Positions 33,211-42,768 of a stretch of 64,000 bases of DNA are shown piece by piece. Location of the stretch: assembly GCF_947498345.1 (NCBI RefSeq), contig NZ_CANMJY010000001.1:248001-312000 (forward strand), in the 5' to 3' direction. The first letter of the stretch is position 1. Each line of letters opens with the position of its first letter. A program made the position numbers and the translations under genes. The notes under the pieces are model-generated. The model worked only from the letters and a program-made list of their open reading frames with translations, had not been told where the DNA came from and did not search any database. Origin of the DNA: an uncultured Winogradskyella sp. (GTDB lineage: Bacteria > Bacteroidota > Bacteroidia > Flavobacteriales > Flavobacteriaceae).

Positions 33211-34650
33211 ATGAGTAAAAAAACAATTACATCATTTATATGGAGTTTTAACTCTAGAATTTCTACAGTTTTTTTTGAGTTTTTAACGCAATTAATATTA
33301 GCAAGAATATTATTGCCAAGTGACTTTGGAATTATCGCTATTGTTATGGTCTTTATTAGCTTTGGCAGGACTATTACAAATGCAGGCCTATCTCAAGCAT
33401 TAATACAAAAAAAAGATATAACAAAAGATGAGATTAGTTCAGTATTTTATTTTAATCTTTTACTTGGAATAGTATTTACTACTACTATTTTTTTAACCTC
33501 GAGCTTTGTTTCGGAGTATTACTCCATACCTCAACTAAAAAATATCTTAAGAGTAGTTTCAATAATACTTGTAATTAATGCTTTAGGTATTGTGCATGAT
33601 GTTATACTAACTAGAAATTTAAATTTCAAGGCTAAATTCTATGTTAATTTGATTTCAATTTTGGTAGCTTCATCTGTAAGTATCAGTTCGGCAATTTATG
33701 GAGTTGGTTTATGGGCTTTGGTAATTCATGTAATTCTAATTCAAACTATAAGAGTATTAATATTATGGAAGACCACAAGTTGGAAGCCAGAGAAGAGTTT
33801 TAAATGGGATGCTGTTAAAGAGTTGATTCCCTTTGGAGCGAACATTTTATTGTCTTCTATATTTACAGGGTTTAGGATTAATATTTTTGCTATAATATTA
33901 GGTAAGGCATATTCAGCAGAACAGCTTGGTTATTACAACAGATCTAACCAACTTCAAAATATGACTTCAAAAACCTTTACTACGTCTTTGCAAAATGTGT
34001 TATTTCCTGTGTTTTCTAAACTACAAGACGATATTAGATTGCTTAAAAATGGATTAAAAAAGTCATTAACTTCTCTGTTCTTTATTATAACGCCTTTAAT
34101 GATTTTTTTTTATTCAAATGCAGAAGAGATTATTTTAGTTTTATTAACCGAAAAGTGGATTGAAAGTGCAACTTATTTAAAATTGTTATGTTGGATTGGT
34201 GTTTTGTATCCAATACAAATGATGAATCTTAATGCTTTAAAAGCACTTAACTTATCTAAACAATTTCTTTATATGACTTTACTGTGGGATATTCTATCAA
34301 TATTTTCCGCAATAGTAACTTCAGTTTTTAGTATCGAAATAATGATAATTGGACAGATTAGTATTACATTATTCTGCATTATTCTAAATATACTTTTAAA
34401 TGGAAAATTTTATAAGTATCTACTAAAGGATCAATTCATGGATCTTTTACCTTTTATCATAATAAATACGATTTACTTTTTTGCTTTAAAATTTTCTTAT
34501 AACTATATAGAAGTAAGTTTATATTTGTCTATTATTCTAAAGGGTTTATTGGCCGTTATTATTTATTTATTTATCACATTCATATTAAATAAAAGTTTCC
34601 TTATAGAGTTAATGAAAGGACTAAAAGCAGTAGTTAAGACTAATAAATAG
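33211..34650 (+). CDS. Polysaccharide flippase, MOP superfamily (Wzx-like)
   Basis: Membrane protein of 479 residues with about 12-14 helices that would flip undecaprenyl-linked repeat units to the periplasm. The N-terminal segment (TSFIWSFNSRISTVFFEFLTQ, then LARILLPSDFGIIAI) is typical of the Wzx/MviN-like polysaccharide synthase family. So is the GYYNRSNQLQNMTSKTFTTSL segment in the middle. It lies between an acyltransferase and the polymerase gene, which supports a Wzx/Wzy-dependent pathway. Confidence 0.9.
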   Translation: MSKKTITSFIWSFNSRISTVFFEFLTQLILARILLPSDFGIIAIVMVFISFGRTITNAGLSQALIQKKDITKDEISSVFYFNLLLGIVFTTTIFLTSSFVSEYYSIPQLKNILRVVSIILVINALGIVHDVILTRNLNFKAKFYVNLISILVASSVSISSAIYGVGLWALVIHVILIQTIRVLILWKTTSWKPEKSFKWDAVKELIPFGANILLSSIFTGFRINIFAIILGKAYSAEQLGYYNRSNQLQNMTSKTFTTSLQNVLFPVFSKLQDDIRLLKNGLKKSLTSLFFIITPLMIFFYSNAEEIILVLLTEKWIESATYLKLLCWIGVLYPIQMMNLNALKALNLSKQFLYMTLLWDILSIFSAIVTSVFSIEIMIIGQISITLFCIILNILLNGKFYKYLLKDQFMDLLPFIIINTIYFFALKFSYNYIEVSLYLSIILKGLLAVIIYLFITFILNKSFLIELMKGLKAVVKTNK

Positions 34651-34700
34651 AGCCTATTTATGGATAAATTAAAAATTAATATAATTAGCTGTTAAGAACT

Positions 34701-35930
34701 ATGGGTAGAGCAAGATTAAATCATTTTGTTTTTTTGCTTCTTATATTGATATCTCTAATGCCTGTAGTAGATATATTTTATCCAGCGAAGCTTGATGGGG
34801 TATCTAGGGTAGTGCCAAAAATATCCAAGTTTTTACTAGTAGCAAGTTTAGCATTTTTTTTTATTAATAATCAGCAAAAATGGTGGTACAAGAATAGAAT
34901 TAGTAGACTATTAGTGTTTTTTATGTTTGTCCATTTTTGTTATATGTTTGTTACTGCAAATAACTTACAGGATGACTTTTATAAAGTTTCTAAATCATTG
35001 ATATGGTTTTTTGGCTTTTTTTTATTCTTAAATATTGGCTATAAGAATACAATTAAGGAACGTTATGTGAAACACTTCTTTGTTGTATCGATAATACTTC
35101 TATTTGCATTGGTTATAGCAGGTACAACAAATGAAGCGCTGTTTAAAACCAATAGAGACTATGGGGCATCAAACTTTGCCTATTATTTATTATTTGCATT
35201 CCCTTATCTATTTATGTTTAGAAACGTATCATATAGGTCGGTACTATTTGCTGTTATTACCATCGGCGTTGCTATTTCTTTTAAAAGAGGGACAATGCTT
35301 TCTTTTGTGCTAATAGTTGCTTATTTAATGCTATTCAGTAATTTAAAAGGGATAGCAGGAAAACGATTCTCTAAATTATTCAGAGTACTAATTATTTGTG
35401 TGGTTTTTTTAGTTTTATATCAGGTAGTTTTTTTAAATTTTGATAGCTATGTAGATAAATTTTCTGATATAAAAGAGCTACAAACTGGTAATATTGATGA
35501 TGTGGGTTCAGGAAGAGGTAAACTCTATTGGTTACCTATAGAACGATGGTTGAACTCTAATCCATTTAATTTTATATTTGGTTATGGGTTTGATGCAACA
35601 CCACAATTTTACCCAACTACGGGAGTGCTAAAAGGAAAGTTTTATGCGCACAGTGATTTTGTTATGTTAATACATGATTATGGTATTATCGGACTTTCGA
35701 TTTTAATCAGTTTATTTTACAGATTTTTTAAGTATATAAAAAGCAGTAAGATTATGACAAATAAAGTACCTTTAGTACTTCTTTTTATAGCGCTATTAAT
35801 CAAATCAATTTTTTCCGGGTTTATAATTTATGAATATAGTATTTATGGATTTGCAGTACTAGGTTATATAATAGGTAGGCAAAGACGACAATTAATAGAA
35901 GGAAGATTACACTATGATCAACAATTATAA
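34701..35930 (+). CDS. O-antigen ligase/polymerase-like membrane protein (Wzy-like)
   Basis: Polytopic membrane protein of 409 residues with about 11-12 hydrophobic segments and one large periplasmic loop (about 250-330). The loop contains GSGRGKLYWLPIERWL and a HSDFVMLIHDYGIIGL segment, the arrangement seen in the Wzy_C/O-antigen ligase family. It probably polymerises repeat units after flipping. The next gene begins inside its 3' end (17-bp overlap), supporting one operon. Confidence 0.82.
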   Translation: MGRARLNHFVFLLLILISLMPVVDIFYPAKLDGVSRVVPKISKFLLVASLAFFFINNQQKWWYKNRISRLLVFFMFVHFCYMFVTANNLQDDFYKVSKSLIWFFGFFLFLNIGYKNTIKERYVKHFFVVSIILLFALVIAGTTNEALFKTNRDYGASNFAYYLLFAFPYLFMFRNVSYRSVLFAVITIGVAISFKRGTMLSFVLIVAYLMLFSNLKGIAGKRFSKLFRVLIICVVFLVLYQVVFLNFDSYVDKFSDIKELQTGNIDDVGSGRGKLYWLPIERWLNSNPFNFIFGYGFDATPQFYPTTGVLKGKFYAHSDFVMLIHDYGIIGLSILISLFYRFFKYIKSSKIMTNKVPLVLLFIALLIKSIFSGFIIYEYSIYGFAVLGYIIGRQRRQLIEGRLHYDQQL

Positions 35931-36993
35931 AATAAGAGTATTCAATAATCTTGAGAATCCGACCCTGAAAAAAAGTTGGTTAGCATTACAAGATCAAGCT
36001 AATACATTTCCTCAAATGTATTTTGAGTGGATTGAGTCATGGTGTAAAAATACTCAAATGCAAAATTCACTTTATGTGGTAACAGTTATTGATCAAAACC
36101 AAAAAGTTGTAGGTATTGCGCCGTTTTATATTCAGAATAAGTTTGGTGTAAAAGTATTGCAAAGCATCCCTGTGCATTTTGGTGATTTTTATGAAGTAGT
36201 CATAGCAAACCAAGACGCTGTTAAACTAATAATAGATCATCTTAAGTCTTTTAAAAAATGGAATGTTGTAAAAATTTTTAATTATAACAATACATCAAAT
36301 ACATTCAATCTGTTTATAGATAATGGATTTACGTCAAAAAAAATTGTAGATATTTTATCACCTAAATTTAAACAATTAACATTTGATGAGTTTCTAAAAA
36401 CTATATCAAAAAATTCCAGAAATCAATACAAAAAGAAATTACGTCGCTTAACCAGAGAAGGTGAAATTAGTTTTGTTGTTGCCAAAACCTGGCAAGATTA
36501 TATGGAGCATTTTGAGAGTACAAAAAAGATTTATAATATGAGATGGGAGGGGGATGATAGACCACTATTATCTGATGATTATTACAAAATGAGGAATGAA
36601 GCATTGCAACCATTGTTTGAAAAAGAAAAAGCATTACTCTATTTACTAAAACTAAATAATGAAACTATTGCTTTCCGTCTTGGGTTTTTGAATAATAAAA
36701 CCTTCTATGACTGGAAAGTAAGTCATAATCCTAAGTTCGATTACTATTCTCCTGGGTTTTTAACTGTTGGTTTAATTATAGAGCATCTTATAAGTACTGA
36801 TAATCATGCTTTCAATTTTATGACAGGTAATTATCAATACAAAAGGTCCTGGACTAATAATAATGAAGATAGTACTAATTATGAATTATTATATGCTAAG
36901 AGATTTAGTATTGGAGAATTGTACTTAAGATACAGAGAGACATATCGCGATAAGCTTAAAGAGATTGCAAGTAAAATAAAAAGGACTAAATAG
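35914..36993 (+). CDS. CelD/BcsL-type GNAT acyltransferase
   Basis: Protein of 359 residues with the double GNAT-like fold of the BioF2/CelD family. The N-terminal half contains FEWIESWCKN and VVGIAPFYIQ. The second half contains LLYLLKLNNETIAFRLGF and a DWKVSHNPKFDYYSPG stretch, which carries acyl-CoA- or aminoacyl-binding elements. Family members acylate sugars or amino groups in exopolysaccharide loci, and the related FemAB proteins add amino acids. It overlaps the Wzy-like gene by 17 bp. The substrate is unknown. Confidence 0.8.
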   Translation: MINNYKIRVFNNLENPTLKKSWLALQDQANTFPQMYFEWIESWCKNTQMQNSLYVVTVIDQNQKVVGIAPFYIQNKFGVKVLQSIPVHFGDFYEVVIANQDAVKLIIDHLKSFKKWNVVKIFNYNNTSNTFNLFIDNGFTSKKIVDILSPKFKQLTFDEFLKTISKNSRNQYKKKLRRLTREGEISFVVAKTWQDYMEHFESTKKIYNMRWEGDDRPLLSDDYYKMRNEALQPLFEKEKALLYLLKLNNETIAFRLGFLNNKTFYDWKVSHNPKFDYYSPGFLTVGLIIEHLISTDNHAFNFMTGNYQYKRSWTNNNEDSTNYELLYAKRFSIGELYLRYRETYRDKLKEIASKIKRTK

Positions 36994-37006
36994 TATAGTT
37001 AAGATT

Positions 37007-37654
37007 GTGTCTAATATTAAGAACTTATATAAACAATTTGGGATCTTTTATCTAGTAAAGGCCTTATTTAAACGTTTATTATTACCACTGGTTAAGATAA
37101 CATCGTTCTTTGTTATGGCAATTGATGGTCATAATCCTGTAAAGTTAGATATGGATTTTATCGTAGTAAATGCTAATAACTTAGAGCAGTTTTTAAATGG
37201 AGAAATAGCATTTAGCGACAAAATGAAGAGGCAACTTTTATCGTTTATACCGCAATCTACAATTGCGATAGTGATGGTAAGGGATAAAGAAGTAGCAGGT
37301 TGGGGATTTGTTCAAAAGGCTAACCTTAGTAAATATGCAGGTTATGATTATATGATACCAAAAGGAACACATTTGTTGAAAAACCTTTTTGTAGAACCAG
37401 ATTTTCGAGGACAATCTATAGGTAAGGACATTAATTTGGCTAGGGTAAACTCTATACCAGATCATATTTTACCTACTGTATTTGTTGTGCCGTCTAATAA
37501 ATATGCTATTAGAAATTTAGAGATGTACGGTTTTTCTAAACAAGTCTATGTAAAGGATTATCTTTGGTTTAATAAATATCATAAACGTAGCCTTAGAGTA
37601 ATTGGGGAAAACGATATAGCTAAAGTTATTATATCAGGATTTAAAGATGCATAA
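37007..37654 (+). CDS. GNAT-family N-acetyltransferase
   Basis: Protein of 215 residues. The GNAT motif A region reads LKNLFVEPDFRGQSIGKDIN (about 125-144), with the R/Q-x-x-G-x-G/A acetyl-CoA pyrophosphate loop as RGQSIG. The predicted start is GTG at 37007; a later in-frame ATG near residue 36 would remove a basic, partly hydrophobic N-terminal helix. The gene sits 13 bp after the CelD-like gene and overlaps the next by 8 bp. It probably acylates an amino sugar or an amino acid substituent of the glycan. Confidence 0.78.
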   Translation: MSNIKNLYKQFGIFYLVKALFKRLLLPLVKITSFFVMAIDGHNPVKLDMDFIVVNANNLEQFLNGEIAFSDKMKRQLLSFIPQSTIAIVMVRDKEVAGWGFVQKANLSKYAGYDYMIPKGTHLLKNLFVEPDFRGQSIGKDINLARVNSIPDHILPTVFVVPSNKYAIRNLEMYGFSKQVYVKDYLWFNKYHKRSLRVIGENDIAKVIISGFKDA

Positions 37655-38795
37655 AGAAGAAATTACAATAATCATTGGAGGTGATGTTTATCCTAAAGGA
37701 AAGGTTGAACCTTATTTTATAAATGGTCAAGCCGAGGATATCTTTAATGATGTATTGCCAATTTTTAAAGAAGCAGACTATACCGTTGTAAATTTAGAGT
37801 GTCCTTTAGCAGATAAAGAAATACCAATCTTAAAAGATGGTGCAGCCTTAAGAGCAGTTACTAAAACGGTTAATGGTATGAAGGCATCAGGAATTGATGC
37901 CGTAAACTTATCTAATAACCACATTCTAGATCAAGGAGCTCAAGGTATAGACTCTACCATAAATACATTGTCTGATAACCAAATCGCCTATTTTGGAGCT
38001 GGAAAGAATTTAGAAGCGGCAAGTGAAACGCACATTGTCACAATTAAAGGTAAAAAAATTGCTTTTTTAGGTGTGGCAGAGCATGAGTTTACCATAGCTA
38101 CAGAAACTTCACATGGGGCAAACCCATTGCATATACCTAATAATATAAGGCAAATCAGAGCACTTAGAAAACAAGTTGATTACATAGTGATGTTATATCA
38201 TGGCGGTAAAGAACATTATGTATACCCAACTCCAAATCAACAAAATATATCACGATTTTTTATTGAAGAAGGTGTTGATATTATTATAGCACAGCACTCT
38301 CATATTGCAGGAAGCTATGAGAATTATATGGGTAAACCTATAGTCTATGGACAAGGTAATTTTCTTTTTGAAAAGCTCTCTAGAAATTATAAAAGTTGGT
38401 TTGAGGGTCTAATTGTTAAATTGAAATTAAATAGCGATAAAATAGATATTAGTTTTATACCCATTGAACAGTCTAAGAATTTCATAGGTGTAAAACAGAT
38501 GGATACAGAAGCATCTCATATTATGTTGCAGCAATTTAAGACACATTCCGATAATGTTAAAAATCCGCAATTTGTTAAAGAAGAATGGAAAAAACTATGC
38601 ACTAAAGAATTAAACCTTTACAAAAGTCGTTTACATGGACATAACCGATTACTTCGCGTATTAAATAGAAAAATAAACTTCGCTAAATGGCTTTACCCAA
38701 AGTGGAAAAGCATAATGATACGTAATGTTGTAGAATGCGAAACGCATAGAGAAGGCTTGGAGACCTTATGGAAAGATGATGAGATAGATTTTTAA
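37647..38795 (+). CDS. CapA-family metallophosphatase-like protein
   Basis: Protein of 382 residues of the CapA/PgsA class, first described in poly-gamma-glutamate capsule synthesis. The calcineurin-like metallophosphoesterase motifs are visible: GGDVYPKG at the N-terminus, NLECPLAD, SLNNHILDQG-like LSNNHILDQG, MLYHGGKEHY, and AQHSHIAGSYE. No signal peptide or membrane helix is evident at the N-terminus, unlike many CapA proteins, so it may act in the cytoplasm. It starts inside the upstream GNAT gene. Its exact reaction is not established for this family. Confidence 0.85.
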   Translation: MHKEEITIIIGGDVYPKGKVEPYFINGQAEDIFNDVLPIFKEADYTVVNLECPLADKEIPILKDGAALRAVTKTVNGMKASGIDAVNLSNNHILDQGAQGIDSTINTLSDNQIAYFGAGKNLEAASETHIVTIKGKKIAFLGVAEHEFTIATETSHGANPLHIPNNIRQIRALRKQVDYIVMLYHGGKEHYVYPTPNQQNISRFFIEEGVDIIIAQHSHIAGSYENYMGKPIVYGQGNFLFEKLSRNYKSWFEGLIVKLKLNSDKIDISFIPIEQSKNFIGVKQMDTEASHIMLQQFKTHSDNVKNPQFVKEEWKKLCTKELNLYKSRLHGHNRLLRVLNRKINFAKWLYPKWKSIMIRNVVECETHREGLETLWKDDEIDF

Positions 38796-38915
38796 AACTA
38801 AACATTAATGGACATATATAATAGTTTTAGAATCTAAAAAAGCTAGGTATATTTACCCCATTATTATTTCTAAGCAAAATGTTTAGTATAAAAACATCCA
38901 CAAACAATAGTTTAG

Positions 38916-40061
38916 GTGAAAAAAATTAACAAGAGGAATATTATTGCTGCATATGCCAGATGGCTATATCTAAAAAAAGCTTGGCGTACCAATAAAAAAA
39001 TTGTGATTATTGAAAGTGACGATTGGGGCTCAATAAGAACTTCTGGTAAAGAAGCTTATAGAAACTTGCAAAATCTGGGCTACGACATGTCTAAATCACC
39101 ATATACTCTTGATGCCTTAGAATCAAATGAGGATATGGTTGCTTTATATGAAACCTTACATGCCGTTAGAGATGTGCAAGATAATCCAGCTTCAGTTACT
39201 GCTAATATGATATTGGCAAATCCAGATTTTGAAGCTATTCAGAATAATAACTTCAGCACATACAAATACGAAACCGTTGATACAACTTTAGGAAATTACC
39301 AAGGTCGAGATCAAGTAAGAGATTTGTGGAAAGAAGGTTTAAAAACTAATATGTTTTTTCCTCAACTCCATGCAAGAGAGCATGTACGTTATTGGGATTG
39401 GATGACTGATTTAAAACAAAACAAAGCGGAAGCATTAGAAACATTTAAGCTAAAAATGTGTGGTGTGCCACGTGTGGTATCTAAAACTTCAACAAGTTAT
39501 TATCATCCACCATATATAGATGACCAGATATTGAAAAATGAAAATGTTAATCTGGATAATCTAATATCTGAAGGCGCAAAACTTTTCAAAGCCGAATTTG
39601 GATTTGGTTCAAAAACAACGATAGCACCAAACTGTGGTTGGACTGAGTCAGCTGAAAAAATATGGAATAAAAATGGGGTTAAATTTATTCAAGGCGGGTT
39701 TCTTCAAGAGCATCATATGAAAAACACCACAAATTACATTCCACATTATTTAGGAGAGAAATCAAAAATTAATGACATGCTCTATTTAGTAAGGAACTGT
39801 ACTTTTGAACCTTCCAAATCTAATAATAGTGATTATTGGCAATCAACTTTCAAAGAAGTTGAGAGGGCATTTAGTAAAAAGACTCCAGCTATTATATCGA
39901 GTCATCGGGTTAATTTCATTGGTTCGATAAAAGAAAAGAATAGAGAAAATGGATTAAAACAACTTAAGCAGTTGTTAGAAAAAATTGTACAACAATATCC
40001 TGATGTAATATTTTTAAATAGTCATCAGTTGGGAGATATGATAGCTAATGATAATTCATAG
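38916..40061 (+). CDS. Polysaccharide deacetylase-like protein
   Basis: Protein of 381 residues, probably a divergent NodB-fold deacetylase. The strand IVIIESDDWGS (about 29-39) carries the Asp pair, a catalytic/metal motif. FFPQLHAREH and a SSHRVNFIGS segment near 320 provide the histidines expected for metal and catalysis. A basic N-terminus (VKKINKRNIIAAYARWLYLKK) replaces a signal peptide. The predicted start is GTG at 38916, after a 120-bp spacer. Proteins of this type recur in flavobacterial capsule loci. Deacetylation of an N-acetyl sugar would fit the locus. Confidence 0.68.
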   Translation: MKKINKRNIIAAYARWLYLKKAWRTNKKIVIIESDDWGSIRTSGKEAYRNLQNLGYDMSKSPYTLDALESNEDMVALYETLHAVRDVQDNPASVTANMILANPDFEAIQNNNFSTYKYETVDTTLGNYQGRDQVRDLWKEGLKTNMFFPQLHAREHVRYWDWMTDLKQNKAEALETFKLKMCGVPRVVSKTSTSYYHPPYIDDQILKNENVNLDNLISEGAKLFKAEFGFGSKTTIAPNCGWTESAEKIWNKNGVKFIQGGFLQEHHMKNTTNYIPHYLGEKSKINDMLYLVRNCTFEPSKSNNSDYWQSTFKEVERAFSKKTPAIISSHRVNFIGSIKEKNRENGLKQLKQLLEKIVQQYPDVIFLNSHQLGDMIANDNS

Positions 40062-40064
40062 TTT

Positions 40065-41639
40065 ATGGCATTTGTAGAGACCTCAAACCATTTATTTCAA
40101 CCACCAAAGTATAAATCCAAAACAAAATATTTTGACGATTATAATTCTGCATTAAAACATGCAAGTGAGACCGTTAACATAGACATTGGTGCTATACAAT
40201 CATATTTGTCTTTTGGATATATATGTGGAAACAGAACATTGTTAAAAGAGGTTGAAAGACAGCCATGGCTATCAAAAATCGTTAATAATGAAGCGATTTT
40301 AAGTCAGGTTCCTGAGCATGGGTTTTATACTGAGGATTATAATACTTTAGCCGATATATTTTTTAAATTATTATTAGATGAAATGCGAGAAGTCATCAAA
40401 GATTTTGATGATATTTATGTGCTTTTATCAGGTGGGTTAGATAGTAGAATAGCTGCAGGTGTATTAAAATTTCTCTATAATAATGGCGAATTAAAATCTG
40501 TACCAAAGGCCGTATCGTGGGGCTTAAAGGACTCTAGGGATGTTGTCTATGCTCAGGAAATTGCCAAAATATTAGAATTTGAATGGATTCATGTACCATT
40601 AACTCCAGAGTTAGTGATAAAGAACATCCATGTCACCTCAAAAGAATTAGGTTTGTTACATTCACCAGAGATGCTACATAGTATGTTGTGGTTTAAGAAT
40701 TTACCCAAAAAATCGTTGGTCATTGCTGGTAGTTTTGGTGACTCTATAGGTAGAGCAGAATTCAGTAACCTACACTTGTTGCAATTAAAACATCCAAAAC
40801 CTTTAGATAAGTTTAATATTTTACAACCCACTGCTCGCGATATCGGACAGCAAATCGTATCAGAAGATATTGATAATTTATTTCAAAGAACCCCTGACGC
40901 TAAATCATTTGCTCATTACGAACATTTTATGCAAGGTTATCGAATGCGAGGAGGGTTATGCAATGCATTGTCTGTAATTAATGGTAATGCAAAAATTTAT
41001 CAAATATTCACAGCTCCAAAAGTCTATGAGTTTATATGGTCTTTACACCCATCTATAAGAGGAAATGAAATCTATATCAAACTCTTTGAAAGGCATTTAC
41101 CTAAATTGTCACAATTCCCATGGGCAAGAACCAATAAAGCTTTAGGGGGGAAAACTAAAGGCGCAATTAAAGGATTGAGATTGCATTATCATGAATATAC
41201 AAAGTGGTCAAAGAACGAATTAAGAAGTGAATTAGAAACACTCATTGATTTTGATTGGTTTAAATCTTTAAACCTATTTGATATGCAAAGTTTAGATATT
41301 TTAAGAACTATAATTAGAACAAGTGAAGTAAGGGTTGGTAGAGCTAATGATATATGGTTTTGGTTAGCTGGGTTTAGAGTATTTATGGATCATCTGAGTG
41401 ATATAAATAAATCTGTTGTTAAATTAAATTTTTCTGACCCTATACCTCAGAAACAAAGTGAGCACAAAACATCTTTAAAAGAAAAACTAAATCATAATGT
41501 ATTAAATAAAAGCGCTCTGGTTAATTCAATGTCCAAAGACCTTAGAACACATTATAGAACTTATGAAACCAAAAAACTTAAAAAGAGACTTTTAGAAAAA
41601 TACCCACCAAAACCACTAAACAGAGATTTGTTTTTATAG
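40065..41639 (+). CDS. AsnB-like amide ligase lacking the glutaminase domain
   Basis: Protein of 524 residues homologous to the C-terminal synthetase half of class B asparagine synthetases. The PP-loop ATP pyrophosphatase motif reads LLSGGLDSRIA (near residue 124). It is preceded by the AsnB-type block SYLSFGYICGNRTL. The N-terminal Ntn glutaminase domain with its Cys2 is absent; the protein begins about 50 residues before that block. It might use ammonia or a substrate amine directly to amidate a carboxyl group, for example of a uronic acid or an amino acid on the glycan. It lies 3 bp after the deacetylase gene. Confidence 0.8.
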   Translation: MAFVETSNHLFQPPKYKSKTKYFDDYNSALKHASETVNIDIGAIQSYLSFGYICGNRTLLKEVERQPWLSKIVNNEAILSQVPEHGFYTEDYNTLADIFFKLLLDEMREVIKDFDDIYVLLSGGLDSRIAAGVLKFLYNNGELKSVPKAVSWGLKDSRDVVYAQEIAKILEFEWIHVPLTPELVIKNIHVTSKELGLLHSPEMLHSMLWFKNLPKKSLVIAGSFGDSIGRAEFSNLHLLQLKHPKPLDKFNILQPTARDIGQQIVSEDIDNLFQRTPDAKSFAHYEHFMQGYRMRGGLCNALSVINGNAKIYQIFTAPKVYEFIWSLHPSIRGNEIYIKLFERHLPKLSQFPWARTNKALGGKTKGAIKGLRLHYHEYTKWSKNELRSELETLIDFDWFKSLNLFDMQSLDILRTIIRTSEVRVGRANDIWFWLAGFRVFMDHLSDINKSVVKLNFSDPIPQKQSEHKTSLKEKLNHNVLNKSALVNSMSKDLRTHYRTYETKKLKKRLLEKYPPKPLNRDLFL

Positions 41640-41643
41640 ATTG

Positions 41644-42768
41644 ATGAAGAAAAAAGTATTGATATTAAGTGTACCGCCGCCATATGGAGGAGGAGAAATA
41701 AGAGCTAAGCAATTGTCTAAATACTTTTCTCAATACTCTGAATTTGTAATCATTGAAAATTCAAATAAATCTAAAAATAAGTCTAACCAAGGTAAGATTT
41801 CAATAAGTAACGTATTTATTAATATAAGATATATTATTCGTAATGTCTTAACCATTGTTAAAAACAGACCAGCTTTGGTTTATATGTCTATTCCTAAAAA
41901 TTTTATTCCGCTTCTAAAAGTATTGCCGGTTTTGTTAACAACAAAGTTGTTTGGTGGCAAAGTAGTCGGGGAGTTAGCAGGAAGAAATTTTTATTTTCTA
42001 GAAACTAAAGGTATGTCATACAGTCTAGGCTTAAAAATCCTAAGGCTATTCAACTCCATTAGAGTATTAGGAGAATCCGTTAAATCAACGCTAAAAACAT
42101 ATGGTTTAAATAGAAATATTGTAATTGATAATGGTGTTGATATACCAAATCAGAATAAAAATAGTGTAAAATCTATTAACGCCTCATCACGTATAACAAT
42201 CGGTTTTGTTGGCGCGTTGCACGAAAAGAAAGGGATATATATACTCACAGAAATTGCAAATTTACTGAAAACTAACAATGTGAATTTTACTTTAGAAATA
42301 GCTGGCGAATGGGGAAATGATAAGGACAAAATGGATATTCAAAGTTATATTAAAAAGAATAACTTAAAGAATAATATAAAATTCTTAGGTCTTATACATA
42401 ATGAGACCAAATGGGAGTTCTATAAAAGAATAGATATTTTTATATTACCATCTTATAATGAAGGTCAGCCCTTGGTTTTAATTGAAGCTATGGCATTTGG
42501 TATCCCTATCATTTGTTCTGGTGTTGGTGCAATTCCAGATACAGTTAATTCGGGTTACAATGGCTTTATTATAGAAGAATTTTTAGCAAAGAAATATGTT
42601 GCAAAAATTAAAAAACTTCTAGAAGATAAGCTTCTATATGAGAAAGTTTCTTCGAATAATTTAAATACCTTTGCCGAAAGATTTAGAGTAGAAAATTATT
42701 TCGAAAATATCCATACTTGGATTAATGCAAATTCAGATAATAAATGCAACAACTCACACAAAAATTAG
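41644..42768 (+). CDS. GT4-family glycosyltransferase
   Basis: Retaining GT-B glycosyltransferase of 374 residues. The N-terminal strand is KVLILSVPPPYGGGEIRA and the donor-binding half begins at ITIGFVGALHEKKGIY. The EX7E-type block is PSYNEGQPLVLIEAMAFG, with GVGAIPDTVNSGYNGF following. I start at the ATG at 41644 rather than the adjacent TTG at 41641. It is the only classical GT-B enzyme in the locus, so other sugar transferases may be encoded elsewhere. Its last 25 bases overlap the next gene. Confidence 0.92.
   Translation: MKKKVLILSVPPPYGGGEIRAKQLSKYFSQYSEFVIIENSNKSKNKSNQGKISISNVFINIRYIIRNVLTIVKNRPALVYMSIPKNFIPLLKVLPVLLTTKLFGGKVVGELAGRNFYFLETKGMSYSLGLKILRLFNSIRVLGESVKSTLKTYGLNRNIVIDNGVDIPNQNKNSVKSINASSRITIGFVGALHEKKGIYILTEIANLLKTNNVNFTLEIAGEWGNDKDKMDIQSYIKKNNLKNNIKFLGLIHNETKWEFYKRIDIFILPSYNEGQPLVLIEAMAFGIPIICSGVGAIPDTVNSGYNGFIIEEFLAKKYVAKIKKLLEDKLLYEKVSSNNLNTFAERFRVENYFENIHTWINANSDNKCNNSHKN

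Noticed and set aside
40065..41639. AsnB-like protein as a lasso-peptide cyclase partner of the small peptide at 18 kb
   Set aside because: It is 22 kb away, inside a polysaccharide operon on the other strand, and no lasso protease is present in the window.
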